A stretch of DNA of 6,242 nt, taken from Hyphomicrobium sp. GTDB lineage: Bacteria; Pseudomonadota; Alphaproteobacteria; Rhizobiales; Hyphomicrobiaceae. The position numbers and the translations under genes were made by a program. The stretch covers positions 1-6,242 of the forward strand of contig JAUVPN010000172.1 of assembly GCA_030598645.1 (NCBI GenBank), given 5' to 3'. Numbering within the stretch: position 1 is the first letter of the stretch; each line of letters opens with the position of its first letter. The notes under the pieces were generated by a model. That model did not search any database and had not been told where the DNA came from. It saw only the letters and a list, made by a program, of their open reading frames with translations. Of the stretch, positions 1-5,169 are shown one piece after another.

Positions 1-90
1 CCGAGCGTACTGCCAGCATACCCCCCGGTACTTTGGTTTCACGCGCTAAAGTCGTGATTGAAGCAATTGAAGGGCCACCAGAGCGGTCCC

Positions 91-168
91 TCCGCTTCTG
101 GGGCTAAAAGGCGGACATCCAAAATGCTTGCCTTCATGTCTGCTTTTGGGTCCAAAGCGCACATTCGC
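91..168 (+). repeat. Two tandem copies of a short near-palindromic intergenic repeat
   Basis: Two related units lie head to tail. Copy A spans 91-118 and copy B 139-164. Both follow the pattern TC(C/T)GCTT(C/T)TGGG, three to four variable bases, AAAG, CG(G/C)ACAT. Copy A is itself an imperfect inverted repeat (TCCGC at 91-95 against GCGGA at 111-115), so it can fold into a hairpin. A second overlapping hairpin pairs 78-86 (CCAGAGCGG) with 92-101 (CCGCTTCTGG, one bulged base) around a 5-base loop. A third, more diverged copy lies at 4814-4845. Read as protein, copy B begins 'MSAFG', a spurious peptide I recall from many Bradyrhizobium intergenic regions; that link is memory, not a search. I see no coding function: the 76-residue frame covering 58-288 has no family resemblance. 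Confidence 0.55.
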
Positions 169-299
169 GCCCTTGGTAGCGATGGGAAGCGTTCCATCGG
201 GCGCAGCTTCTACTCCGGCCGCCGAAGTGCCTCGACCGCGCTGCCTCCACTGAGCAACGTGGAAAGCTTGGCGATTGAGCTAAGTTGACGCACTCGACT

Positions 300-497
300 C
301 TAGGCCGCAATCGGCAGCTCAGCTTCCTTTCTTGTTTGTTGAGTGCTTTCAATGTTCGTGGCGCAAGTAGCCGCGACCGGCTCGACGTATAGCTCGCCAT
401 CGCGCCACACGCATACGTACTTCTCCGGCTGTGCGAGTAGATCAATGAGATTGAATAGCATCTTTCCTTGCTCCGTCGCTGGGGGATAGCTCGCCAA
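300..497 (-). CDS. Small hypothetical protein, doubtful and possibly a gene fragment
   Basis: This 65-codon minus-strand frame opens with TTG. An internal ATG at 459-461 would give 53 residues, preceded by AAGGA at a rather short distance. Its middle (LIDLLAQPEKYVCVWRDGELYVEP) reads like real protein, with a plausible hydrophobic/charged alternation. The tail is polar and ends in PIAA. I recognise no family. The reading frame just upstream (positions 498-553) continues in another phase, so this could be the 3' part of a frameshifted gene rather than a complete one. It may also be a chance frame. Neighbours are a sensor-like fragment on the same strand upstream and repeat DNA downstream. Confidence 0.3.
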   Translation of the reverse strand: MASYPPATEQGKMLFNLIDLLAQPEKYVCVWRDGELYVEPVAATCATNIESTQQTRKEAELPIAA

Positions 498-553
498 TCG
501 CCATCCAGTGTATTGGCAACGACGTTAAGGTTATTCTGAACGCAACACCCCAT

Positions 554-748
554 CTATTCCGCAGGGAACACCCCATCTCGGATATTGGCCGTGATCACAC
601 ACTGTCGGCGAGGGCGCGCGCGGGCGCCACTTAGTTCTGTCTCTATGGCCTCGCGCTCGGTCTGCTCCGCCTCCAGTGCGCTCATCCGTTTGCGCAGCCC
701 CACCAGCTCTGTGATGAGCTGCTCATTTGTTTTCTTTTGATCGTCCAT
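554..748 (-). pseudogene. N-terminal fragment resembling a PAS-domain sensor (coiled-coil start), truncated
   Basis: The 64-residue product starts MDDQKKTNEQLITELVGLRKRMSAL and continues with a Glu-rich stretch (about residues 4-40) with leucine spacing typical of a short coiled coil. Alphaproteobacterial PAS-domain histidine kinases and cyclases often start this way (KKTxEQLIxEL..LRxRxxELE..E). From about residue 50 the string ITANIRDGVF resembles the first strand of a PAS domain (ITDNxRDVVF). A TAG at 554-556 then ends the frame, followed directly in frame by ATG at 551-553, with no PAS-like sequence beyond. The likely reading is a sensor gene remnant that lost everything after the start of its first PAS domain. 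An alternative is a genuine tiny coiled-coil protein. No strong ribosome binding site precedes the ATG at 746-748. Confidence 0.45.
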
Positions 749-1005
749 CGTGAGCTACTCGAAATAGACGAAAACCTGCTACGCGGTATGCATTGTCAGT
801 CTCAGAAACCGGCAATGTCTTTTTGTGTAGTAAATAATTTTGGCATGTATCCCATCCTGGCGCGAGTAGTCACTGCATCCTTGATGCCCAGAACTGGTAA
901 GATCATTCGCGCCGAGATTTCTGTGAAATGGCCAAAGCCGCCCCAATCCCAAGGTGATTGTTCCGCGTCATTACCTGAGCCACTTTGTCCTTATCGTCCT
1001 TACGA
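749..1005. other. Intergenic stretch without recognisable gene
   Basis: Frames on both strands across this stretch give no recognisable protein, and the longest plus-strand frame (737-1060) runs antisense into the redoxin pseudogene. I see no tRNA, strong hairpin or clear promoter. It separates two broken minus-strand genes and probably represents decayed DNA. Confidence 0.4.
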
Positions 1006-1578
1006 TCAGGCAGCGCCGGCCGCCTTCCATTTGATTGAGCAGCCAACGGAGGGGACCTGATGCCGAGGCCCTCCGCCCGTCTCAGCGATAAGCTGCATGG
1101 CCTCGAAGAGCTCGCATTTGGCGCTCGGGTGCGCCGGCCTTGTTCGGCTCTCATCGAGGCGACCGCGATACTGTAATTCCAGACGGTCGTTGAAGCCGAA
1201 GAAATCCGGAGTACAGACGGCGCCGTAGACCCTAGCAACGTGCTGGCTTTCATCATGGAGGTAGAGAAAGGGGATAGCGTGCTGGTTGGCAAACGCACGC
1301 ATGCTCTCAAAGGAATCTTCGGGATAAGTCAGCGCGTCGTTGGAGCAGATGGCGACGCTTGTCACGCCTAGGCGCTTGAGGTCGTTGGCGTCCCTGACGA
1401 TGCGGTCTATGACCGCCTGCACTTAGGGACAATGATTGCAGATGAACATCACCAGCGTGCCCTGCTTGCCCTTGAGATCATCAAGGCTGTAAGTCTTTCC
1501 ATCCGTTGCTGGAAGCGCGAAATTCGGTGCCTTCCAGCCGAAGTCACATTTGGGCGGGGACTGTTCGGCAATTGTCAG
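1006..1578 (-). pseudogene. Thioredoxin-family (AhpC/TSA-like) protein, interrupted by TAA after the CxxC motif
   Basis: Read through, the frame encodes about 190 residues of a stand-alone redoxin. It begins around TIAEQSPPKCDFGWKAPNFALP, followed by DGKTYSLDDLKGKQGTLV, the active-site motif MFICNHCP, then VQAVIDRIVRDANDLKRLGV and SVAICSNDA. YGAVCTPDFFGF, ELQYRGRLDESR and the terminal motif GCSIKWK complete it. This is the full order of conserved blocks in the family, which contains TlpA/peroxiredoxin-like thiol oxidoreductases. Two lesions are visible. Codon 52 is TAA (1423-1425) where the family normally has Tyr in 'CNHCPY'. The expected start codon is CTG (1576-1578), with an in-frame TGA two codons upstream and no ATG/GTG/TTG nearby. 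GTG at 1420-1422 could restart translation, but that product (1006-1422) would lack the catalytic CxxC. The C-terminal third also looks more diverged than the middle. Confidence is high for the family and fairly high for loss of function. Confidence 0.85.
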
Positions 1579-1652
1579 AGTTCATTTTGTGAAATTCGGC
1601 TTAGTGATATTGAGGTATTGGGTTACACCACCTCTTCAAGGGCACGCCTGCT

Positions 1653-1874
1653 ATGATGTCGGCAGGAGGAAATCTTTTGCTATTTGCGGTCGGACTAAAG
1701 CTAAGGGGAAAAAACGACCACCTCGTCGTCGATGGGGAAGATGCGCTCATCGCCGCCCTCAAGGCCAAGGCACAATACCCCGAAGCGTTGATTACGTATG
1801 TGCGCCGGCAAAACCGCCGGGGTGATGCGCGTCACCCGGCTCAAACGCTTGCCAAAGTTACAGGGCGATCGTAA
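1653..1874 (+). CDS. Small conserved-looking hypothetical protein (KNDHLVVDGEDALIAALKAK type)
   Basis: The frame encodes 73 residues from ATG at 1653. The first 18 or so residues (MMSAGGNLLLFAVGLKLR) look unlike the rest. The core GKNDHLVVDGEDALIAALKAK, then YPEALITYVRRQNRRGDARHP, looks like a compact acidic-then-basic helical protein and resembles small hypothetical proteins I recall from Bradyrhizobiaceae; I know no function. The start is uncertain. A perfect AGGAGG at 1664-1669 lies inside the longer frame and points to TTG at 1677-1679 (seven-base spacer), which would give 65 residues. The gene diverges from the redoxin pseudogene and is followed 26 bases later by a terminator oriented on the other strand. 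The coding call rests on the protein-like core and the ribosome binding site. Confidence 0.5.
   Translation: MMSAGGNLLLFAVGLKLRGKNDHLVVDGEDALIAALKAKAQYPEALITYVRRQNRRGDARHPAQTLAKVTGRS
1664..1669 (+). promoter_or_regulatory. Strong ribosome binding site favouring a TTG start at 1677
   Basis: AGGAGG is a perfect Shine-Dalgarno match, seven bases ahead of the in-frame TTG at 1677-1679. It lies downstream of the two ATG codons at 1653 and 1656, which themselves have no good ribosome binding site. It therefore suggests that the small hypothetical gene starts at 1677. Confidence 0.45.
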
Positions 1875-1899
1875 GCGCACCGGTTGGCGTTGGTCACAC

Positions 1900-1933
1900 A
1901 AAAAGGGCGCGCGGCCGGTGGCGGCCGGCGCCC
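1900..1933 (-). terminator. Rho-independent terminator reading leftward
   Basis: On the minus strand a GC-rich hairpin is followed by TTTTT (plus-strand A run 1900-1904). The outer stem pairs 1905-1909 (GGGCG) with 1929-1933 (CGCCC). The inner stem pairs 1915-1918 with 1925-1928 (CCGG each) around a six-base loop, with a bulge at 1910-1914. On the plus strand the hairpin is followed by AAAG and has no U tract, so it is not a terminator for the small gene ending at 1874. No convincing minus-strand gene lies just upstream (1934-2290), so it looks orphaned. Confidence 0.5.
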
Positions 1934-2497
1934 AAAGTCGCCACGGCCTTTTGGGGGGAAGGCAACTTCCGCAGGGAGGGGCGGCAGGTGGCTGCCCTTA
2001 GGTTCGCTGGGCCGTCCTGGAGCGTTACAGTTGGCGCACGCGGCCGTCGCCAATGCAACGCCACAGCTCCGGCGCTCTTCGCATGAAGCCAGAAAAGATG
2101 CGTACACCTTGAAAACGATCAGCGCGCGGCTCAACACGCTGAACCTCAAACGTTCGCGCATGCGGGTGACGTGAATTCGGAGCAGCGTGAGTACGGAGCA
2201 ACCGCTCGGCGATGAAAGGGAGCTGGTCATGCAATATTGAGCAGCAAGCGCCGATATCAACTCACGGTGATTCATTTGCGGGCGCGGTCAATCGCTGACG
2301 CGTCTAGCGGTAAACATGTGTGACTCATTCAGCGGCAGGAACGTTAGCGTATCGATCCGGCTTGGCTTTGTTGTTTCGTCTTGTTAAACGGACACGCGAC
2401 AAGTTATTCGCTCGACGGGACCGGGGGGAAGCGAAAGTTATAGCGAATGCATCACCGGAATATCCTGCCGGCGATGAGGGGTGCTCGGGGAAAAACG
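1934..2497. other. Long stretch without a recognisable gene
   Basis: Several overlapping frames exist here, such as minus 2025-2234 and minus 1841-2275, but none reads as a known family. They lie antisense or out of phase with each other, as expected of GC-rich non-coding DNA. The beginning of the 1841-2275 frame (HRELISALAAQY) faintly recalls the C-terminal part of ABC-transporter substrate-binding proteins, too weakly to call. A small hairpin, GGAAG-GCAA-CTTCC with a GNRA loop, sits at 1957-1970. The right end (about 2290-2497) should hold the promoter of the NTF2-like gene, but I could not identify clear -35/-10 boxes. Confidence 0.4.
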
Positions 2498-2863
2498 ATG
2501 ACTAGCACGGTAGCAACGGCGACTGCCGCGGCAAGCGCCAGATGGAAAGCGTTCTTTAACAATGGCGATGCGGCTGGCTGCGCCTCTTGCTACGAGGAGC
2601 GCGCCAAGATGGTTGCCACGCCGTTTGGAACCTTTGTGGGCCGGGGGGAAATTGAGGCCTTTTGGAGTGATTTGATCGATGGCGGGTTCGCCGACGTTCA
2701 ATATGTCGATCCAAAGATTGCAGTGATCGACGATCGCTCAGCGCTGCTGACATCAAAGTGGACAATGAACATGGCGCACGGAATTATCACACGGGAATTA
2801 TGGGTGCTTCAGGCGGACGGAACTGCACTCCTTAGAGAAGATCACTTTGAGGCGCTTAAGTAG
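2498..2863 (+). CDS. NTF2-like / SnoaL-like domain protein
   Basis: The product is 121 residues, the usual length of a single-domain NTF2-like protein (alpha+beta cone fold; the family includes ketosteroid isomerase, SnoaL and DUF4440 proteins). The visible layout fits. A first helix has W16, F19-F20 and a GD pair at 23-24 (ARWKAFFNNGDAAGCASCY). Then come 'MVATPFGTFVGRGEIEAFW' (38-56), the usual loop and helix where the family has 'G+xxIxxFW', a long strand pair (VQYVDPKIAVIDDRSALLTSKWTM, about 67-90) and the final strands ITRELWVL and ALLREDHFEAL (97-120). The substrate is not predictable, and no catalytic Asp/His pair can be assigned with confidence. ATG at 2498 was chosen because GGGGA lies about six bases upstream. 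In-frame ATGs at 2447 and 2474 would add an atypical basic leader. The gene converges on the DUF454 gene, and the stop codon lies in a small inverted repeat (2852-2856/2864-2868) without a T run. Confidence 0.82.
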   Translation: MTSTVATATAAASARWKAFFNNGDAAGCASCYEERAKMVATPFGTFVGRGEIEAFWSDLIDGGFADVQYVDPKIAVIDDRSALLTSKWTMNMAHGIITRELWVLQADGTALLREDHFEALK

Positions 2864-2913
2864 AGCGCTTCGGCATTCTCATCCGCTCTTTAAAACCGAG
2901 CAGCTCTTCTGGC

Positions 2914-3291
2914 TTATGCGCTGTCTGTTGGTACCCACAAGATAAAGACCGTGCCGGCAATGGCCGCCAGCGTGACTAGCGAGAGTAGAACGGGGCGCGT
3001 TGCCCCAACGGTCAAAGCCGTGAACGCAACCGAGCCCCAAGCCATCGCCAATGCGAGGGACTTTACCGCGGGGCGGATTGCACGCTTGTGCTCAAACCGG
3101 CGCGCCTCGACGAGCGCGGCCTGAAGCAAGGGGAGACGCTGTAGCCACGCGTAGAGTCTGTCGCTCGAACGCGCAAAGGCCCACAAAGCAACCAGCAAGA
3201 AGGGCGTTGTTGGCAAACCCGGCAGCACGGCCCCGGCTACAGCCAAGGCCGTTGCGATAGATCCGATTAGCACTAGAACCATCCGCGTCAT
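2914..3291 (-). CDS. DUF454 / YbaN-family inner-membrane protein
   Basis: The product is 125 residues, typical of the DUF454 family (E. coli YbaN). The diagnostic segment is AVLPGLPTTPFLLVALWAFARSSDRLYAWL (residues 21-50), matching the family's 'LPGLPTTPFLL...FxRSSxRLxxWL' signature. It is followed by a short basic amphipathic region (EARRFEHKRAIRPAVK, about 62-77), as usual. Hydrophobic membrane segments are visible at about 4-23, 30-40, 79-97 and 100-119. The family is widespread in proteobacterial inner membranes, and its biochemical role is unknown. ATG at 3289-3291 is used. A second Met at residue 4 is a possible alternative, and no strong ribosome binding site is visible for either. The small membrane protein gene lies 106 bases upstream on the same strand, so the two may be co-transcribed. 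The gene looks intact. Confidence 0.9.
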   Translation of the reverse strand: MTRMVLVLIGSIATALAVAGAVLPGLPTTPFLLVALWAFARSSDRLYAWLQRLPLLQAALVEARRFEHKRAIRPAVKSLALAMAWGSVAFTALTVGATRPVLLSLVTLAAIAGTVFILWVPTDSA

Positions 3292-3397
3292 TGAGCGTGC
3301 GCTTCGTTTCTAAGCCTGCATTCTAAATCCCGGCACGTCTGCGTATGGCGGACAAGGCTCCGATGTTGCCGATGTGCTCCAAAGATGGGTCCTCTCG

Positions 3398-3667
3398 CTA
3401 CTTATTATCTACCTGCGACGATTGAGAGGCGCGCTTTAGATGCTCGGCGATCTTGGCGCGGATGCGCTCATCACTTTCGCGCTGCGATTTCCGGCGCAGA
3501 TAAAGTCCATAGGCCATGAGGGCGACACCGGCGATAAAGACGGTGATAGAGCCTATCGACACCATGTTTTGCCAAATGTTGCCCCCCTTAAAAAGCGGCG
3601 CGATAAAGCCAAAGACGGCGATCGCTAGGCCGAAGCCGATCTCGATAGAACCATCCTCCGATAACAT
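3398..3667 (-). CDS. Small two-helix membrane protein, hypothetical
   Basis: The product is 89 residues. A short acidic N-terminus (MLSEDGSIE) precedes a first membrane helix at about 10-26 (IGFGLAIAVFGFIAPLF). A Gly/Asn loop leads to a second helix at about 35-57 (MVSIGSITVFIAGVALMAYGLYL). The charged tail (RRKSQRESDERIRAKIAEHLKRAS) is probably cytoplasmic and helical. A strong purine run (GAGGGGG) sits four bases before the ATG at 3665-3667 and supports this start. I recognise no named family. The layout suits a small inner-membrane protein, possibly a partner of the DUF454 protein encoded 106 bases downstream. That link rests only on proximity and strand. Confidence 0.7.
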   Translation of the reverse strand: MLSEDGSIEIGFGLAIAVFGFIAPLFKGGNIWQNMVSIGSITVFIAGVALMAYGLYLRRKSQRESDERIRAKIAEHLKRASQSSQVDNK

Positions 3668-4096
3668 CGCACCCCCTCGTCAAGCCCCGCGCCCCTCCTT
3701 CGTGACCCCTACAAGTCCGCATCGAGGCGGTGCCGCCCTTAGCAAGACTATTACACCGTCGAAATGCGAAGTCAGCGTACCGGAGGAGAACCTTAATTCG
3801 GCCTTTGACGGTTCGATCCCGTCCGGACCTACCAGGAATCGCGGTCTTTTGCGACTTCTGTTGAACCACCTCAGTGTTATCGGGGGCAATGACGGGCAAT
3901 CTGCTTGTTAAGGATTCTGCTGGCGGTAGGCCAATCTGTCCGAGGCGTCTGTTTTGGTTGCGAAAGCGGAACGATTGAGACAGCGCGAGCGGGTGGCATA
4001 ACAAACTTTGGCCTCTGCATCTCTTTTGTGGAGTATGCAGGACTGCGGTTTATGCTCAGTGTGTAATGACGACAGTAGATCTTGCGGAAGGTGGTA
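3668..4096. other. Gene-free stretch containing a tRNA remnant
   Basis: Apart from the tRNA 3' fragment at 3807-3834, no gene is recognisable. Minus-strand frames across 3588-4004 include strings such as VGPDGIEPS, a well-known false protein produced by translating the antisense of tRNA 3' ends. A GGCGG-TG-CCGCC palindrome lies at about 3726-3737. I see no integrase gene or complete tRNA. Confidence 0.5.
3807..3834 (+). other. 3' end of a tRNA gene without its 5' half (candidate att-site remnant)
   Basis: The sequence shows a perfect T-stem and loop: GACGG at 3807-3811, TTCGATC at 3812-3818 and CCGTC at 3819-3823. A seven-base acceptor strand, CGGACCT (3824-3830), a discriminator A and encoded CCA (3832-3834) follow directly. 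A complete tRNA would need AGGTCCG about 72-90 bases upstream, with a D-arm and anticodon arm between. Neither is there. The nearest look-alike, AAGTCCG at 3713, is 122 bases from the CCA and mismatches once. Integrating islands and phages commonly recombine in the 3' half of tRNA genes and leave such truncated copies, so this may be an attL/attR relic. The amino-acid identity cannot be told without the anticodon. Confidence 0.6.
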
Positions 4097-4390
4097 CTAC
4101 GTCTTCTTCTTTTTCAATGTCTTCTTCGACTTCCTCTTCGATGGCTTCGCCTTCGATACCTTTCGCTTCGATGCCTTTTTCTTCGACGTCTTTTTCTTCG
4201 ATGGCTTCGCTTTCGAGGCCTTCCTTTTTGATGGCTTCTTCTTTGACGTCTTCCTATCTGGTCTCTGAGTGGTGGCAGACGCCCCAAGTGATCTGATTTC
4301 ATCTAGCGTGAGTGATGCTGGATCTCGCATCGCCTTGGAAGCAATCGCACCGATACGCTTTGAGGTCCTCTCGTTCTTGGCCGTAGGCAT
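4097..4390 (-). CDS. Lysine-rich small protein, histone H1-like tail
   Basis: The product is 97 residues in two parts. The head (1-46) carries KNERTSKRIGAIASKAMRDP (5-24) and SLTLDEIRSLGASATTQRPD (26-45). I recall it as the hallmark of small hypothetical proteins in rhizobia, where 'RTSKxxxxIASKxLRDP...ASxLTQ' recurs. The tail (47-97) is almost only Lys, Arg, Ser, Ala, Pro and Thr, and is built from two tandem 20-residue units (48-67 and 68-87). Such tails resemble eukaryotic H1 and bacterial H1-like or Ku/HU extensions, so nucleic-acid binding is inferred, not shown. ATG at 4388-4390 is preferred because AAGGA lies about nine bases upstream and the conserved head begins there. An earlier alternative start (4489) would add 33 unrelated residues. 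It is a stand-alone gene between the tRNA remnant and a long gene-free stretch. Confidence 0.75.
   Translation of the reverse strand: MPTAKNERTSKRIGAIASKAMRDPASLTLDEIRSLGASATTQRPDRKTSKKKPSKRKASKAKPSKKKTSKKKASKRKVSKAKPSKRKSKKTLKKKKT
4130..4249 (-). repeat. 60-bp tandem duplication inside the lysine-rich gene
   Basis: Two adjacent 60-base units, 4190-4249 and 4130-4189, match at roughly 48 of 60 positions. They encode 20-residue units that differ at only about three places. The pattern is TSKKK(P/A)SKRK, then (A/V)SKAKP, then SK(K/R)K. The duplication lengthens the basic tail in frame. The nucleotide divergence is largely silent, so the duplication appears old and the protein repeat maintained. 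Confidence 0.8.
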
Positions 4391-5169
4391 GTTGAGTTTT
4401 CCTTTTGCGGATTGGGAGTTAGCGGAAGCTGTCCGACCGTTTCTAATCAACCCATTCGTCAAGCGCTCCACACAATAGCGCAATGACACAGCATCAACAA
4501 AGTGCGCCCGAGCGCGTCGACGATATCAGCAACATCAAAGGAGTGCCGAAGAGGTGGGGCGGAGCATGAAAAGGAGGCAGAACACTCCGCTCAGATGTTA
4601 GCAGCCGACCAGCCCATAGCGAAATTGGCGTCAGGCCAACCGAGCTGGCAGGGGTTCCATAAGCGATAAATGGCGGCGCTAGGTCTCTCTTCTCCCTTTC
4701 ATCATTCTTGCGGCTAGCCTTCGAGTCTCCCGTCCGGAGGGTCCTCCAATGCCGTCCGTTTTTCTTCCAGAGAGTTACGTTTCACATCTCACCAAGACGG
4801 CGGCTGGATGCGGATGTCCGCGTTGGGTGGGAAGCAGACGTGCGCTTAGCAGCGCGGGACGACCGCACTCGATATCTCGCGCCGTCCGTCCTCCGGGACA
4901 GATTGGTCTGTGGAAGGTGCTGCCCGCACTCGTTCGAATCTGAGCCGACGGTGTCATGCGTCTCTGCGAGTCCATCCAAGTTTTGGTTGGCCAAAGCACG
5001 CGCCGCTGCTGCGTTGTCTAGCCATGCAACTAGACTGGAATCGTTCCAGAACATAAATGTTGACTTTAGCGATCAAGATTGAGAAACACTGTCGGCAGTT
5101 TGGGTTCCAGTTCGTTTCTCTGGGGGAGGGGCTCAACCTTGCGACGTCGAGGTCCGCCGAGGGGGAAAG
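4391..5169. other. About 780 bases without a recognisable gene
   Basis: Frames on both strands give no known family. The plus-strand frame 4708-5082 and minus-strand frames 4782-5054 and 4954-5385 overlap one another and look like GC-rich shadows. Small inverted repeats are visible. GCGGAG at 4559-4564 pairs with CTCCGC at 4585-4590, GGAGG/CCTCC lies near 4736-4747, and GTCTAG at 5016-5021 pairs with CTAGAC at 5030-5035. A diverged copy of the short repeat lies at 4814-4845. The left end must contain the promoter of the lysine-rich gene, but I cannot place it. Confidence 0.45.
4814..4845 (+). repeat. Third, diverged copy of the short intergenic repeat
   Basis: The stretch reads ATGTCCGCGTTGGGT, four bases, then AGCAGACGTGCGC. 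It lines up with copy B at 136-168 (ATGTCTGCTTTTGGGT, then AAAGCGCACATTCGC) in the same orientation. Translated, it begins MSALGGKQTCA, a false peptide I remember as common in Bradyrhizobium intergenic DNA. A short palindrome (GCGGA-TG-TCCGC, 4810-4821) overlaps its left end. Confidence 0.45.

Noticed and set aside
58..288. 76-residue plus-strand frame at the left end
   Set aside because: Its middle is the short intergenic repeat (MSAFGSK...), and the rest has no protein-like conservation that I can see.
1841..2275. 144-residue minus-strand frame over the terminator region
   Set aside because: It runs through the terminator hairpin and continues antisense into the small plus-strand gene. The composition is that of a GC-rich chance frame, and the faint ABC-binding-protein resemblance of its first residues is too weak.
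2852..2868. Hairpin at the end of the NTF2-like gene as a terminator
   Set aside because: The stem is only five base pairs and no T run follows on either strand.
3337..3353. GTCTGC-GTATG-GCGGAC near-palindrome as a fourth repeat copy
   Set aside because: Only the outer hexamers resemble the repeat and the TGGG/AAAG core is missing, so I did not count it.
3713..3834. A long tRNA-like or tmRNA-like RNA using AAGTCCG at 3713 as the 5' acceptor strand
   Set aside because: The 122-base span has one acceptor mismatch and shows no D-arm, anticodon arm or tag-peptide frame. A truncated tRNA explains the data better.
3680..3889. Minus-strand 69-residue frame containing VGPDGIEPS
   Set aside because: It is the antisense translation of the tRNA 3' end, a known source of false proteins. 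It is not a gene.
4008..4268. Plus-strand frame rich in Phe and Asp (FFFDVFFFDGF...)
   Set aside because: It is the antisense shadow of the lysine-rich repeats. The minus frame has a recognisable head, a ribosome binding site and a protein-level repeat.
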